Assembly: GCF_000150275.1 (NCBI RefSeq)
Contig: NW_002060946.1
Span: forward strand, 2,313,454 to 2,377,453
DNA from: Trichoplax adhaerens
Lineage: Eukaryota > Placozoa > Uniplacotomia > Trichoplacea > Trichoplacidae
Length of the DNA stretch: 64,000 nt
Direction of reading: 5' to 3'
Of the stretch, positions 50,370-63,175 are shown piece by piece. A program made the position numbers and the translations under genes. The notes under the pieces were generated by a model. It was not told the origin of the DNA. It did not search any database and worked only from the letters and a program-made list of their open reading frames with translations. The first letter of the stretch is position 1. The number at the start of each line of letters is the position of its first letter.

Positions 50370-53300
50370 ATGGGCGATAAAACAATTTATTTTTTCGATC
50401 AGATCGATCCAAGAAAGGATAGAATTCGCCAACGGAAATCTACAGTCGATTTGCCTCCATCATTACGACAAGGCTATGCTAGAGCAGCAGAATTAATTAA
50501 AAGAGCCCAAATTAATCAGGCTAGTGTGCATTCTAGTGGTGATAATAATAATCAAAGTAGTCCAAGTAAAGAAATTAATAAAGCGCCGACTGAAGACACG
50601 AGTAAACCTACAAACGAAGTCAAGGGCAACGATTGGCGAACCTCTAAGGGTTACTTTACTGGCGAGAATGGTCTTAAATTTGCAGAATTACCAGTTATAC
50701 CCACTGAGCAATACGTTCAGGTTGGCCTTGCTAATAAAAATGAAAAGTACGATCTTAGAAATATTGAAGAAGAAGATACTCAACGATTTCTATTAGAAGA
50801 AGCTAAATTTGCTTTTCCCGGTGTCTTAGTCCAAATTAGTAAATTATTAAATCTTTTCCATGATCAGAATATCATTATTCAGATTCCTGATGATTTAAGA
50901 AAGCAACTCTTCTATACATTTAATCAGTTATCTAAAGATGCAGTTTATAGTAAGAGGGAATGGCAAACGGCAATCTATCGAGATCTAGCTCTTGGACAGA
51001 AAGAAGAAGCCGAAAATGCTAAAGAAGCAGAATCCCATGGTAAAAAGCGGTCTAAAGCTAAATATTCACGCCAATCACGAATCAACTCTGAAGATAGTAC
51101 TAAAGATGACAAAAATAAAGAAGTACTAAAATCATCTCTTGTGACCAATAATACTAATAACAATAATATTAATCGCAAATCGATGAAAGATAATGAAGGT
51201 AGTCCCAAAACGGTCACTATTTCGGATCGAGGCACTAGATTATCTACAACTCGAGATAGAACACGATGTAAGTGAAGAGTATTATTCCGACTTGTTCAAT
51301 GCATAGCGTAAATACTTGAAGTAACGATTGTTAAGAATTTTCGTTTGCTAACTAGTTGCATTCTGTAACTATATCATTATTATCTCTTTATCGTCGATTT
51401 TAATCTGTTTTGGTATTGACATTATATTATACTCCAACAGTCGAATTTGTCGATCTATTTCCTTACGTATCCCTTATCTAGCCAGATTACAATTGATTGA
51501 AAAATTTAGACTATATTTAATTTCCATTAAAAGTGAATTAACCCTTTGCATTGAATGATGAATTCCTTTATTAAATATTGCTGTTATCGAAATGCATAAT
51601 TATTTTTCAAAATGCTATCAAAGATCGATATACTATTAGGCCAATGCATTCTACTGTAATTGCTTAAATTTAAATCAGAATTGTAATTATTTTCAATATA
51701 TTCCCGAAAAATTAATATACTAATAGCTAGTTAAATTGAAATAGTTCAAATACATATTACAATCTCTAGCATTATTTCAAGATACCGTTAAAATGATTGA
51801 CATATCGTAAAGTTAGTTTAGCTGAAAAAGTGTTAAATTTACATTGGAACACAATATTGTAAGTATCGTATTTTTTCACAGCATTCTGTTTAAATTACTG
51901 CAATTGTGAAAATATATTTTATACCGTGTAACCATTTACAAAATCTTTTCATTTATGGGCATTTAAGTGTATTATCATCGATTAGAATTAGGGTAGATCA
52001 CTTTTTCTAATTACTATACTTAGTATATTGATACAGGCTAATAATGATGCATTTTGTAAAGATATTATCTAATATTAAGACAATCGTTAAATTAAAACTA
52101 CTTAGATAACAGTTTATGATGTTTTTACTATTACTTGAATAAAATTAATTGCTTGTTCATGTTATTTCCTATTAAGCGTTTGGAAATAAGCCTGACTATC
52201 GAAGAATTGCTACTAGTGGTGGTCGACCATTGCCTAGAATGATTGGAGAAGAAGCAGAATCTGAAGGTAGTAAACAAATTTTGATCGTACTTCTTGATAC
52301 TTTGGCTTTAATGAGTAAGCAATCGACCAAGTTAATGAATAAAAAAAAATTGCTATGCTTTACTTTATACTAAATATTTTCAATTAGCGGGCCACGGAAG
52401 TATCACAATAGCCACCAATAACGTTATTTACTTTTCAATGCAGTCAAGATGGTGCCATGAGAATGGTAATATATAAAATGAAATAGCAAGACTAATCATA
52501 TTATGAACGCAATCAGAGTAATATATGGTAATGAGATTGCTTTCTGAAACAGTTCGCTTTCATTTTATTTACCCACGATAGGATGGATTCAATATTCCAA
52601 TATTAAAGGAAAAGAACCAGAACAAGAAAGTGTAGCAGAATGGCTGAAAGCTCGCTTAACTCGCATGATAAATCAAAGGTATGACGACTTAGTTAAATGT
52701 TATGCTTTTAAGTAAATAATCGCCGGTTATATCTGTTATTGCTATAATAATTATTATGTATGACTGGTTGTACTTATTCTATATAAGAAATCAAATGTTG
52801 GATGGAGCAAAAGCTCGTGGAGAAGATGGACCATTCGCTATTCGCTTTTATGGCGAAGCTCGCGATCGAGCTTTGCTTCGATTAGGAAGGCCAACTAAAC
52901 GAAAGATACTTGAAGAAAACAAACGTCAAAAATTTTGGACAAGATTGCCAGACGGATGTCAAACTGCATTGTATCCAAACTATTACTTCTAATAACATCT
53001 ATTGGAAATATAGTATATTGAATTTCATCATTTTAATATAAAAAATCAATTAATTAGCAAGGTATGCCTGTGACCAAATTTTTTAAATTTATATCATTTC
53101 CGGTTTCATTATATAGTATGACCGTATACAAGTATTTATGATAGATACATTTTTCAGAAATTTGTTTCATATAATTCTGTTCTCTAGTATGCTAGTTCTA
53201 TACTTTAACTATCTTTATGGAAGAATAACTCTAATGCAATTTTTAGTTCCTAAAGTTATTTTATTGTAGTAAACAGTATTTATCATCTCGAGCAATTTTA

Positions 53301-56300
53301 AAGACACAGACTTCTGTAAATTGTTAATGCTAGACTACCAAGCTATAAATCAAATATTTGAATATTAATTTTACATTTAAGGTAATTTATTGTTATAATC
53401 AATGGTATCGTAACGATAATTTGCATTCATAGGAAAATTTTTAGATGATGATATGGAATAATAAGTAGGATTGTGCTACACAAGCTTCTACTAGAATACT
53501 AGAATAGAATAGGTTACACAATGATTTTAGGTGTAAGAATTATCTATAAATTGTGATTTGACCTTAATTCCAAATTAAACAGTTATCCTACTGGTAAAAT
53601 TGCTGTTCTTCAAGCCAATTCAGGCCTGGGTAAACCTGGGCAAGGGTGTTATAGTTTTATCTACGACGATAATGAAGAACATTCCTTAATTGGGTATTCC
53701 GTCCCATCGGGCAAAGGCTGTTGCTACAAGAGTAACAAAGAATTTAAATTTATTTGGAATGATCAAAATTATACTCTATTTGATGATGTAAGTTTTCAAA
53801 GGCAATTGCCTAAACATCAAGATATTTCCTGCATTTTTATCTACTATAAGTAATGCCAATGACTTCGATTGTGATTCTTAAAATTGATTAAGCGTATAAT
53901 GGAACGTTTCCTATTTACTATCTTTCATCAATAGGACGGCTTGACATCTCATAAAAATAAGTGGCCAGCAATTACTAAGAAATTGCAACATACTGTCATC
54001 ATAAATGTAAATGAAAGCCATAATGACATTTAAATGCTATATTTAATGTAAATTTAGAGAAAAATCAATTCATTTAATTACTACTTTCTCTCATGCTAGC
54101 TCAACGAGCATCTTGTTCTGCGCTGCCATTCCAGCACTCATATAACACTACAATATAGTAATGAACACGAAGTGATCAAATTTAATCTGGGCCTTGTTAC
54201 AAGTGCAAGAAAACCGCCAGAACATTTGGTAAATTTAATACTGAAACAGATCATTTAGAATCTTCTTGATATATTGTAGTTTTACTAAGCTTTTAGTTGA
54301 TGAGTTTGATTCTAACTGATTTTTTATTCTTATTTTTTAGTCGGATTTAGGCTATTTAAAAACTAATTTACAATTTTCATCTGATACAGCAGCTGCAGTA
54401 AGTTTACATTTTTAATAAGATATATCTATATCAAAGACCTGTTACCAAATAAAATGAATCAGAATAATTGTTAAGCTAAATTTAGCATTTCCTTGCTTGT
54501 TCATGTTTTGACTTAGTCTCGAAAACCTCAACTGAATCAAACTGGCGGAACGAATACAATATCACCCCCAACATCGCCTACTTCAGGAAAGAAAAAGTCG
54601 AAAAATAGAGGCAGCAGTAACGACAGCATAGAACCTACTAGATCTCTAACGAGAAAGAAAACAGTAAGCAGAAACAGACTTATAGGAACAGAGTCTAACA
54701 GATTCAAGGATTATTTTACTGAAAATCAAGGTTAATGATTAGATCTATTTTCATGACTAACTTGCCTGTCTCGGATCTGATATAGTTAACGCGCATGGGA
54801 TCAGAATTCTTAAAAGATGAACCTATATTTGATGAAAAATATAAGGATTTAATCAAAAAATTTCCAGAGCTACTACGAATGGGTGTAGAAACTCGTGCAG
54901 ATCGAGAGTTGTATCGACTACGAAGAAAGATTAGGTACGAATCTTGCTATCGATGAAACTGCTAATAAGGAATATTTATATGATATGAAGATATATATAA
55001 TTATCAAGTTAATGAAGACGTAGATATTATAGTAATAGAGTTAGTATTTAATAAGAGTAATTAAGTAAGCAACTGTGTGCAACCCATTATTTGCGTCTAG
55101 ATTATCATTAATATTCACAACAGAGTAGAGCTGATGAAAGTACCAACTACTAATCATTAAATAATACTGTTGCCATCATTTAAGATTTCTAATTTAATTT
55201 TTACTCTGGACTACATGATATCAATTATATTTCATGATTAGTCTTCATAAAGCAGATTTCAAGATGTATATCATTGATTCATAAGATACTATTTAATTGC
55301 AACGACTGCATACTGTGATCATTAGATGCTAAATTTTTCAGTTATAGATGATATAAAGTCATTAAAAACTATCAAATCAAATGTACCATCGTTCCTATCA
55401 GATATAGCTTGATCATTCTTAAATGTATAATGCCTGAAATACACACATAAGGGTTGCTATACTATCGAATTAGTGATAATTAAGCTGGCTATTGATTTAG
55501 ATTTTGTACTAGTATCATTTCATGAATATTGACAAAATTTAAACGATATTTTACTGATAATGATCTCTATGATACTACAGGACTATTGTAGATGATTGGC
55601 TAGAATACTATCGATTTGCAACCGATATTAGCTCACCATTTATGAATTTTAACCCTAATCCTGCTATTAATTCTACTCATCCTCGAAGTAAATCGGCTCA
55701 TCATAAATTTCGAGTGGCTACGACAGTCTCTAAGATTGTAAACTTATTTTCCAAGAGTAAATTCAGTAAATTTGTCTCCAACTCTAATTCTTTCGACAAT
55801 ATCAATACCGATGCCTTACGAGTACCTCGATCTTGCTCTGCACCCCCTATTCCTAAGCGTTTGCAATCACTTATTCGTCCTAAAAGTGCACCATTGAAAA
55901 AATTAATAAGTAAATCTGATACAAAATTGGCAGAAACAAATAATGCCGCTAAAAGTATGTTAAAAGTGGATTTTTAGATTTCATCATAGCTTATATAAAA
56001 TCAAAGATTTTATTTCTTAATTTATTAACTATAATTATGAATCTTTGCTAATTCTAGATGAAACTGATGCTGCAGATTCGGAAGCAGTTACAATTCGTTT
56101 AGAAGGTGATCATGGTGTCAAAATTATCGAAGCACGACCATCATCCCCGTTATCGGCAAATCTCCAACCTAGGAATCGCCTGAATAGCCCAATTAATCTA
56201 GAGTATGTTATTTTAAATTCCCAGTCGGTAGTTGTATTTGACATATAATCTGAATATAAAGATAGTAATATCAACAGACATACTAATTAATCCCCATTAA

Positions 56301-59300
56301 TGGATTGATAATCATTCAAGACAAACTATTTTCATCCATTTCTTCTTACTAAATATCGAGAATCATGCTTCAGTAGACATTCTATTCTACCTATTTCGAT
56401 GATTATTAAATGCAAAATTACTTTGATGTGCGGTGGGTATTTTTTTGCCACAAAAATAACAAATTTGATGAATATTGTATCCTAGTAATTTTCTAACAAG
56501 TCTATGATTACTAGATAAACATTACTTTAATTCTATTTCTTTCTAATAACGAATTATTCACTTGCCTCATTTAGCCCTCGCTTGCCATCCATTTTGGAGG
56601 ATGGTTCCGTTATTAATTCAGAAATTATGGCACGGCGAAGTATTACTCCTAGTATTGCTTGTCCGATTATGATTCGATCGTCTTTGCTTGGCCAAGCACA
56701 AGAGCAATGCAGGTTACTGCCCATATCGATTTTATATCGATTTTGTTAACGTTATGGTATAGCTTTCTGCCTAATCTTTAGGTTTGATTAATCAAGTAGG
56801 ACAATGTAGTTATTTCTCGAACAAAATTTATCAGTATAATTGCATGTACTGCTACTTCGCCATTGCTTAATTTAGGAAGTTATCGTTCAATACCTAATAT
56901 CCCATGACAGTGACTTTGATTGATTTTAATTAGACAGCGATTCAGATCTTAGTCCGCGTATTCCTTTAAATTCGTGTGTTTTACTGATAAGTATTCAAAT
57001 TTACTACAGTAAACATTACTACGTTATAATTATCGTCTGGTTGTAATCATTTTATAGATAAAGTCTAATAGAATTTTCATTTAATACCGTAGATTATTGC
57101 AGTATTTTCAAGCTATTAATTCGATGTATTAAAATTTAAATTTACTATACTAAACATTACCATACTAAATTTTATCGTTTGGTTGTAACCATTTATAGAT
57201 GAAATCTAGTGGAATTTTCAATTAGTACCGTAAATTATTGTAGTATTTTCAAGCTATTAATTACACACATTAGAATTTAAATTTACTGTACTAGATATTG
57301 CCATGTTATAATTTACTATTTAGTTGTATTTCTTTATTAGATAAAGTCAAATACGGTTTTCATTTACTTATTAGTACTATAGATTGTTATAGTATCTTCG
57401 GACTATTATGTAGACCTATCAAATTTTCTGATCTAGCCTATAATTATTTCATAGACATGCCCAAGCAAATTACTATTTTTTTTTTGTTTTAGAAAGCCGC
57501 ATTAGATACAATTTCGTTTACATTATCAACATTTCTCATCCCTTAATTGAACGTATTTATAGGTGCAGCCCACATAAAATTCCTTATGTTTCAGACTTGG
57601 AGTTTGATGAATTTATTAATAAGCAAACCTACCCTGGGCAATTGTTAATTATTAATGTGGTCTCATCGATGTAAGTACATCTAAGAAAATGGCAACTGCT
57701 TGTTAAAAAAGGATTTAGCTAAGCTTTATTATCATTTTATAAAATACTTTTACTTAAATCATCTGAGATAACAATTTAGACAGATAATGCGATATCAGGC
57801 ACATTAATGTATTCGTTTTTCCCTATCGCATAGCTTTATGAGTAAATAGTCTACTTACTCATGCAACGAAATTCGGTCAATTCTTTCAATATTGTTAAAT
57901 ACTTATGACTTCCTCTCATCCCTGTAGGTTTCCTGTAGCAAATAAAGATAAAGAAATGTTAGAGAGGATTTATTATTCCATGAATCGCAATAGAACCATG
58001 CCATGCCAACAGGTAAACTATTCATCTCTAATTTGAAGGCAACTTGTATTTCATTGACTGGATTTATAACCACTTTCTACTATTACAAATTCTCTGCAAA
58101 ATTTTACTTTCGAGTATCACCTATTCAAATATAATATACGAATGATTGATATGTGCAATTTTGAAAATAATTATAGTATCATTTTAAATTTAAAGAAGTG
58201 AACGAAAATGATTATTATTTACTATAGGCACGCCGTGATATTTTCCGATTATTGAAATATGATATGGTATCTGCTACTAAGGGCTGCGATCACTCTGTTC
58301 CGATACTACTAAAGCGACATCATGTAATACCAGGAATGTTTTTGGTATGCTTAAAGTCAATCGTAGAAAATTCTATCAATGATACTGAAAAATAGCAATA
58401 AATAGAGTATTAGTAGTCATTTACAGACAGGTTAATTAAAGAGCAATCTGGTTACATTTCATCTAATCTACTTATAGATGTATAATCATGGCAGACTAAT
58501 ATTCGCTGATCATATCTTAAATGGCTACAGTAGCGAAAAGAAAGATTTCATGAAACAGGTAACCTATTTGTGTCCTTTTGCACTAGTTTCATGTACCAAG
58601 TTGAGCTAAACATTATAATTAAGTATTACTGTTGCATTCTCTCCACTCTTCTATAGGTTATCATTTGTCGAAAGTTAGCTCTTGAAAAACGCTACTTACC
58701 GCAAGATTTTAAATTTGCCTTGGAACGAGGTAAGAAAGGAACTCGAGCGCCATGGGGTGGAGATATGGGCACTGAAAATTTTGCCCACTGGAATAACATT
58801 TTTAAGCCAAAATCAGTCAAAGGAAGTTTCTCACATCTACCCCGTATACCATCAGCATTATCATCTACCGATAGTGATACTGTTACAATTCCACAAGGCA
58901 AAGGGTAAGGAAAAATTATGAATAGCATGATAATTAACTAGCAATACTTGAGATTTACAAATAGCAATGACGTAGATTTAACTGTATACATACAGACATG
59001 AGGGTAAATAATAAACTAATCTCAACGATACTAGTAATATAGATTTTTAAAATTGTGATGATGCCTGAATGAAATTTACAACCAGCGTACTAAACTGAAA
59101 TTATTTTTTTCTGGGAATTTATAGCACAACTATATCGGCCACCAAATTTATTACCGTCAGTCTATCTTATGATGATGAAATTTTAGCACATTTGCGGAAG
59201 AAAATGGCACAATCAGAATTTCAAACAAGTCGCCAATCTCCTCTACGTGAAGTTTCTTCTAAACCTGATAAAAACCAGAAAGAACGTCCAGAAACGCAGC

Positions 59301-59356
59301 TTTCAACAGCAAGAAAGTCGATCCATAGCCTTAATGCAGCTAAAATTCGTACATGA
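50370..59356 (+). CDS. C3orf20: FAM194-domain protein, C3orf20-like
   Basis: Nineteen exons join in phase: 50370-51267, 52177-52266, 52582-52678, 52788-52970, 53583-53787, 53935-54006, 54100-54228, 54341-54397, 54517-54663, 54786-54934, 55581-55954, 56058-56202, 56575-56712, 57497-57670, 57928-58012, 58228-58344, 58478-58558, 58657-58904, 59125-59356. They give 1206 residues. The centre (about 405-560) matches the FAM194 domain: a LPDG strand, YPTGKIAVLQANSG, a GYSVPSGKGCCY turn and LNEHLVLRCHSS. The long first exon encodes a polar N-terminus with a helical core (FAFPGVLVQISKLLNLFHDQ). After the FAM194 domain come a basic linker, a conserved-looking block (RCSPHKIPYVSDLEFDEFI ... QLLIINVVSS) and a charged tail. 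Human FAM194 proteins are ERICH6, ERICH6B and C3orf20; the long layout favours C3orf20 (904 residues as I recall). The function is unknown; a cilium or testis role is only a guess. The exon 14 acceptor follows phase and was chosen at aaag|c. Confidence 0.75.
56995..57415. repeat. About 140-bp tandem repeat, three copies, in a FAM194-gene intron
   Basis: Copies starting near 56995, 57133 and 57275 share the order aaatttact-ta-taaacatta, ttggttgtaa-catttatag, ataaagtcta and gattattg-agtattttcaa, then ctattaatt. All lie in the intron between 56713 and 57496. Confidence 0.8.
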
Positions 59357-61194
59357 TTATTAAATAAATTTGCCGATGCCGTAGACTTTGAGCACAAAAT
59401 AGACCTTAATCTTTATTCTTCTTGTCTACTAATCGGTATAATTCCATTATAGAAATATATCAACATTATTTTTTCATCGCTTTTCGTTTAAATAATATCA
59501 TGTAAAAATTTATTTCATTTTGTAATTGAGCTCTATTCTTGACTAAATCCGTAAATTATGATAGTATAAAAGTTTTTTTTCCATAACATTGACTAATACA
59601 GTACTGTATACTACGACTGAAATCAGATATTCAATATCAAGACTATCATCGAAGCCTTAAAATCAATTTAATTGATGGCTTATTTTTTTAATAGTCCTAA
59701 TATTGTATGCACACATCTACTAGAAATGTTGATGCAGTCTAGCTGACTGCTGATGAACGTTATTTACAGTTAGTAAGCTTTTTAAATTATATACAATATG
59801 ATAGGATAATTGAATGGATGGATTTATTTTTGATCATTTCTATAACGTGCAAATTATTGTCTATCAGTGCGTAGCTGACTATTATTTTATCTTCAAATCT
59901 AGGTTTGAAAGAATAACATATAAATGTGTAACTAAATTAAACGATAATTTCGTTTACTATGATACAATACGACAATTTTTGATTAGTCATAATTTTCAAA
60001 AGCGAAATCAGACTTTAGCAAATTTAATATTATGTCTCAGTTCATTTTAAAAAATGATTAGGCAAGCATATGTTTATGTACATATAGTATATCTATATCT
60101 TATTTACATCTTTATAATGGTAGAAATTTCTGAGTTATTGTAGTAAATTTTGACATAATCGAGCTTTGTATTTGATGCGCAACTGTACTTGTAATAAACA
60201 GCAAGATATATATATATATATTGGTATCTATTTCCTCTATATATATATTGTCATTTATTCTCTCAAGCCTTGGCCAATACTCTCATAATATCGTTAACCC
60301 ATGCAATAGCTCTTTGTCGTCATAGATTTCTTCATCATCGCAGCGGAACAGTATTAGAAACTCCCTAATTTTTATCACGTATGACTATTTACGACGAAGA
60401 ATATCTTTTACGACAGTCGAGATTGGATAGATAAAGAATAAATAATCTGCAAAACGATAGCTATAGCACATTAAGGAGAAAAAAATGGCTTCTATTATAT
60501 ATATATATTATTACAGATATTATGCATGTAAACGTCAATTTTCAAACGTGGGCAAGTTCCTTTATTTAAAATTAGCAATAAGAGTTAAAAAATACTTTAT
60601 CTTGAAGTGCAAATGTTATTGTAATTCAATAGCACAAAGAATAGAACAGACTGGTCTGTTGTATAACTTGTATATTACAAGATGTTTAAAAGATGCCGTG
60701 TATGGTTATAAAATAATATTCAAATATAAACACACTTTGATACCGCATATAAAACATTTTGTGACATAATATGATGTAATCCTATTCATTACGTGGTATG
60801 TACAAAATAACATTTGCTTCTGCTGATATCACAGGAGCAAGGGTAGAATTTTATTATTTCTATAGCAGATTACAATATATTGCCTTAATTCCATATTCCA
60901 TGTTCAAGTTATCGAACAAGGTCTATATTCAAGTCAAGAAGAAGTAAATAATGTCAGGATTGTAATAGTTGTACTGTATAAGTTAAGGATTGCAAAAAAA
61001 AACTTATAGAATCATTCAGAATTGTCATCTATAATTAGCTTGGGCTAACCAAATATAATTGGTAAAGGCAGTATAGGCATGCAAATAATATTATGTGCTA
61101 GGGAACACGGTTACTTCATATACGGAATTATTCATTATTTGTACGTAGCGCAAAAGCTGACCATGATAAAATGAATACCAGGTTCCGTTGTCAA
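59357..61194. other. Intergenic between convergent genes, no gene seen
   Basis: This is the shared 3' flank of the FAM194 gene (+) and PQBP1 (-). Two short TA runs lie at about 60206-60220 and 60238-60250. A 94-codon frame at 60485-60769 is low in complexity and is not called. Confidence 0.5.
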
Positions 61195-62952
61195 TTACTT
61201 CTTTTTCATTTTTAAAATTTGTCCAGGCGATGGATATGGTCTTTGTTGAAAAAGTGGTCCATTGGCAGTTTCATCAACGCCAGTTTTTGCTTTGCCTTCC
61301 GCTTTTATTCCACTTGACCAATTTCCCCTGAAGATAAAATTTAACATTTTTCTTACTATTCTTTGCTATTTTTGCCATTAGATTGTTGTAACCATATACT
61401 TGTATATTATACAAGTTAGCGTTAGGGGTCGGTATAAGTCGGTGTTGTTTGAAAAGTAAAATTGATTGTTTGATATATAAGGCTATAACCTACCTAGGAG
61501 CATCGGAGTAGCTCGATGGATCTAACGGATCTAGTTCATCTGAGGATCTCGGTTTGTATTGATGATCTAGGAAGTAGACGGGAAGCGGGTTAAAATGTTT
61601 AAAATTGATGTCGTTCGACGACCAAGTCGAGAAAGAATATTCACAGATATACCTCTCCTTCGAGGATTTTGCTTAGTATACGGTTTGGGTCTATCTTTGG
61701 CCTGCTGACGCCTATTTATATCAGGCTTTTCCTTATTTAGCAAGCAAGATTAAAATAGAGGCACGATTAGGCCAACATTCGATACCAATGGTATTTTGGT
61801 GTGGTGGATAAGAAATGTGTATGGCATTAATTATTGACTGTAGTTTAGATCTACATTGCATGTATTAATCATTTGCTCTTCATGAACTATATGATATGCA
61901 AGAGAGAAAAGTTTCATTTTACCGGCATCTTGAAAGTGTAGTTAGGATCATGACCAAGTGCTTCATGAGTTGGAATTGGCGTGGCTAGAGTTGGCTGAGG
62001 TGGAGTTGATGGTAGTAGACTTGAGTCCAATTCTATAATATGGACGTGATAGATCGAAAGCAGTTATGCTATTTCTTGATTCGCTTTTAAGATAGTAAAG
62101 TCTATACAGTTTAATACTATGGCAAAATGATTTTAAATACTCGCTCATATTTTGCAGCAAACCTTTTGGTAAAGTCCAGGAGACTTCGTTGGTAGCAGTA
62201 TTCCAATAATAGGGACAGCCACTGTATCAATATTGAAAAGCCATGGATAATGAAATTTAGTTGAATACAACCATTGAATATACATGCATGGCTTGATCAA
62301 GGCAATTATGACGAAGATACGTTGCTAGGTATCATCCAAATGAGTTATTGTAGCTATTCAAAAACTTACGAATTGGCATCATGGAGCATTTGCCACGGTG
62401 GAGGTAGATGATGTAAATTTGGCTGTGTGTGAGATAGCAAGAAATACGCTATTTCATTGGTATCAATAACACTATTGCAGTCAATTGATCGATTATACGT
62501 AGAATTCTCTTACATTGGTGGTCTGAAATTGCTCCTGTCGTTGAGGATGCTGATGATGTTGTTGTGGCTGTTGTGAAGTATTCTCTTCTTCTTCTTTTTC
62601 TAAAGCATACATTAACCATATAAGATCAATCAAGAATGCATCCATATCTGATCAATTTTAACCTCTATCTACTGTCATTTACACATCATAGCTAGTGATT
62701 GTTCAATGCAACGAATAGGTAATATGATGATTTAAAAAAGACTACAAAATTCCAAATTCTCCTAAAGAAATAATGGCAAGAGAGTCTACGATACTGGATC
62801 GTACTCCATTCTGCACGGAGGAGAAGTGAAAGTTCAGTGGATGTACTCTCTTGCTTACTTTGGTTGATGATCCCTCGTTTTTGCAACTTTGCTAGCAAAG
62901 CAGGAGGAAGAGATGGATAATTTCCCTCTTGCTGATGACTATTTGTCGACAT
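61195..62952 (-). CDS. PQBP1: Polyglutamine-binding protein 1 homolog
   Basis: Eight exons join in phase: 62859-62952, 62514-62599, 62370-62422, 62163-62221, 61923-62032, 61653-61731, 61494-61566, 61195-61327. They give 228 residues (human 265). PQBP1 is a nuclear splicing and transcription factor that binds the U5 spliceosomal 15-kDa protein through its C-terminus and RNA polymerase II/splicing partners through its WW domain. Seen here are the N-terminal [12 protein letters not shown] block (human QTRLAKRGI), a Glu/Gln/His-rich linker, the WW domain ([14 protein letters not shown] ... [14 protein letters not shown]70, Y82-Y83, W93) and the C-terminal hallmark [14 protein letters not shown] ... 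[13 protein letters not shown]. The human Asp-Arg repeat region is missing and replaced by a Pro/Thr-rich and basic linker, which explains the shorter length. Start chosen at 62952, the first ATG in frame. Confidence 0.95.
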
Positions 62953-63175
62953 CTGGCCCAATCCACATTAATATTCTTCACTTCCGATGGCAACAATCAT
63001 CATCAACGATGCTAATGGCGATGGCAATCCCGAGATGATGTCCGGTAACCATCAGCAATCCGCCAATACATTATACTGTAGTCTACAGTGCCATGCACTG
63101 TAGTCATTTGGTCAGCTTTCAATTGTTGTGGGCAAACCTAGAAATTATTTCTCCAAATTGGAGAAGGAGCCTTAA
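62953..63175. promoter_or_regulatory. Upstream region of PQBP1
   Basis: The short flank between the PQBP1 start and the tandem repeat should hold its promoter. It contains overlapping inverted words around 63074-63103 (ctgtagtctacag and a cactgtagt repeat), reminiscent of the tac/gta clusters at the other promoters in the window. Confidence 0.4.

Noticed and set aside
50975-51235. Minus-strand frame within the first exon of the FAM194 gene
   Set aside because: Shadow of a long, clearly coding exon on the other strand.
54664-54735. Extension of FAM194-gene exon 9 into a frame containing RFKDYFTENQ
   Set aside because: It reads well, but its donor leaves phase 1, which does not join the next exon; the gtaagc donor at 54664 keeps the frame. 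It could be an alternative exon end.
60485-60769. 94-codon plus-strand open frame
   Set aside because: Rich in Tyr, Ile and Lys and beginning in a TA-rich run; looks like chance in low-complexity sequence.
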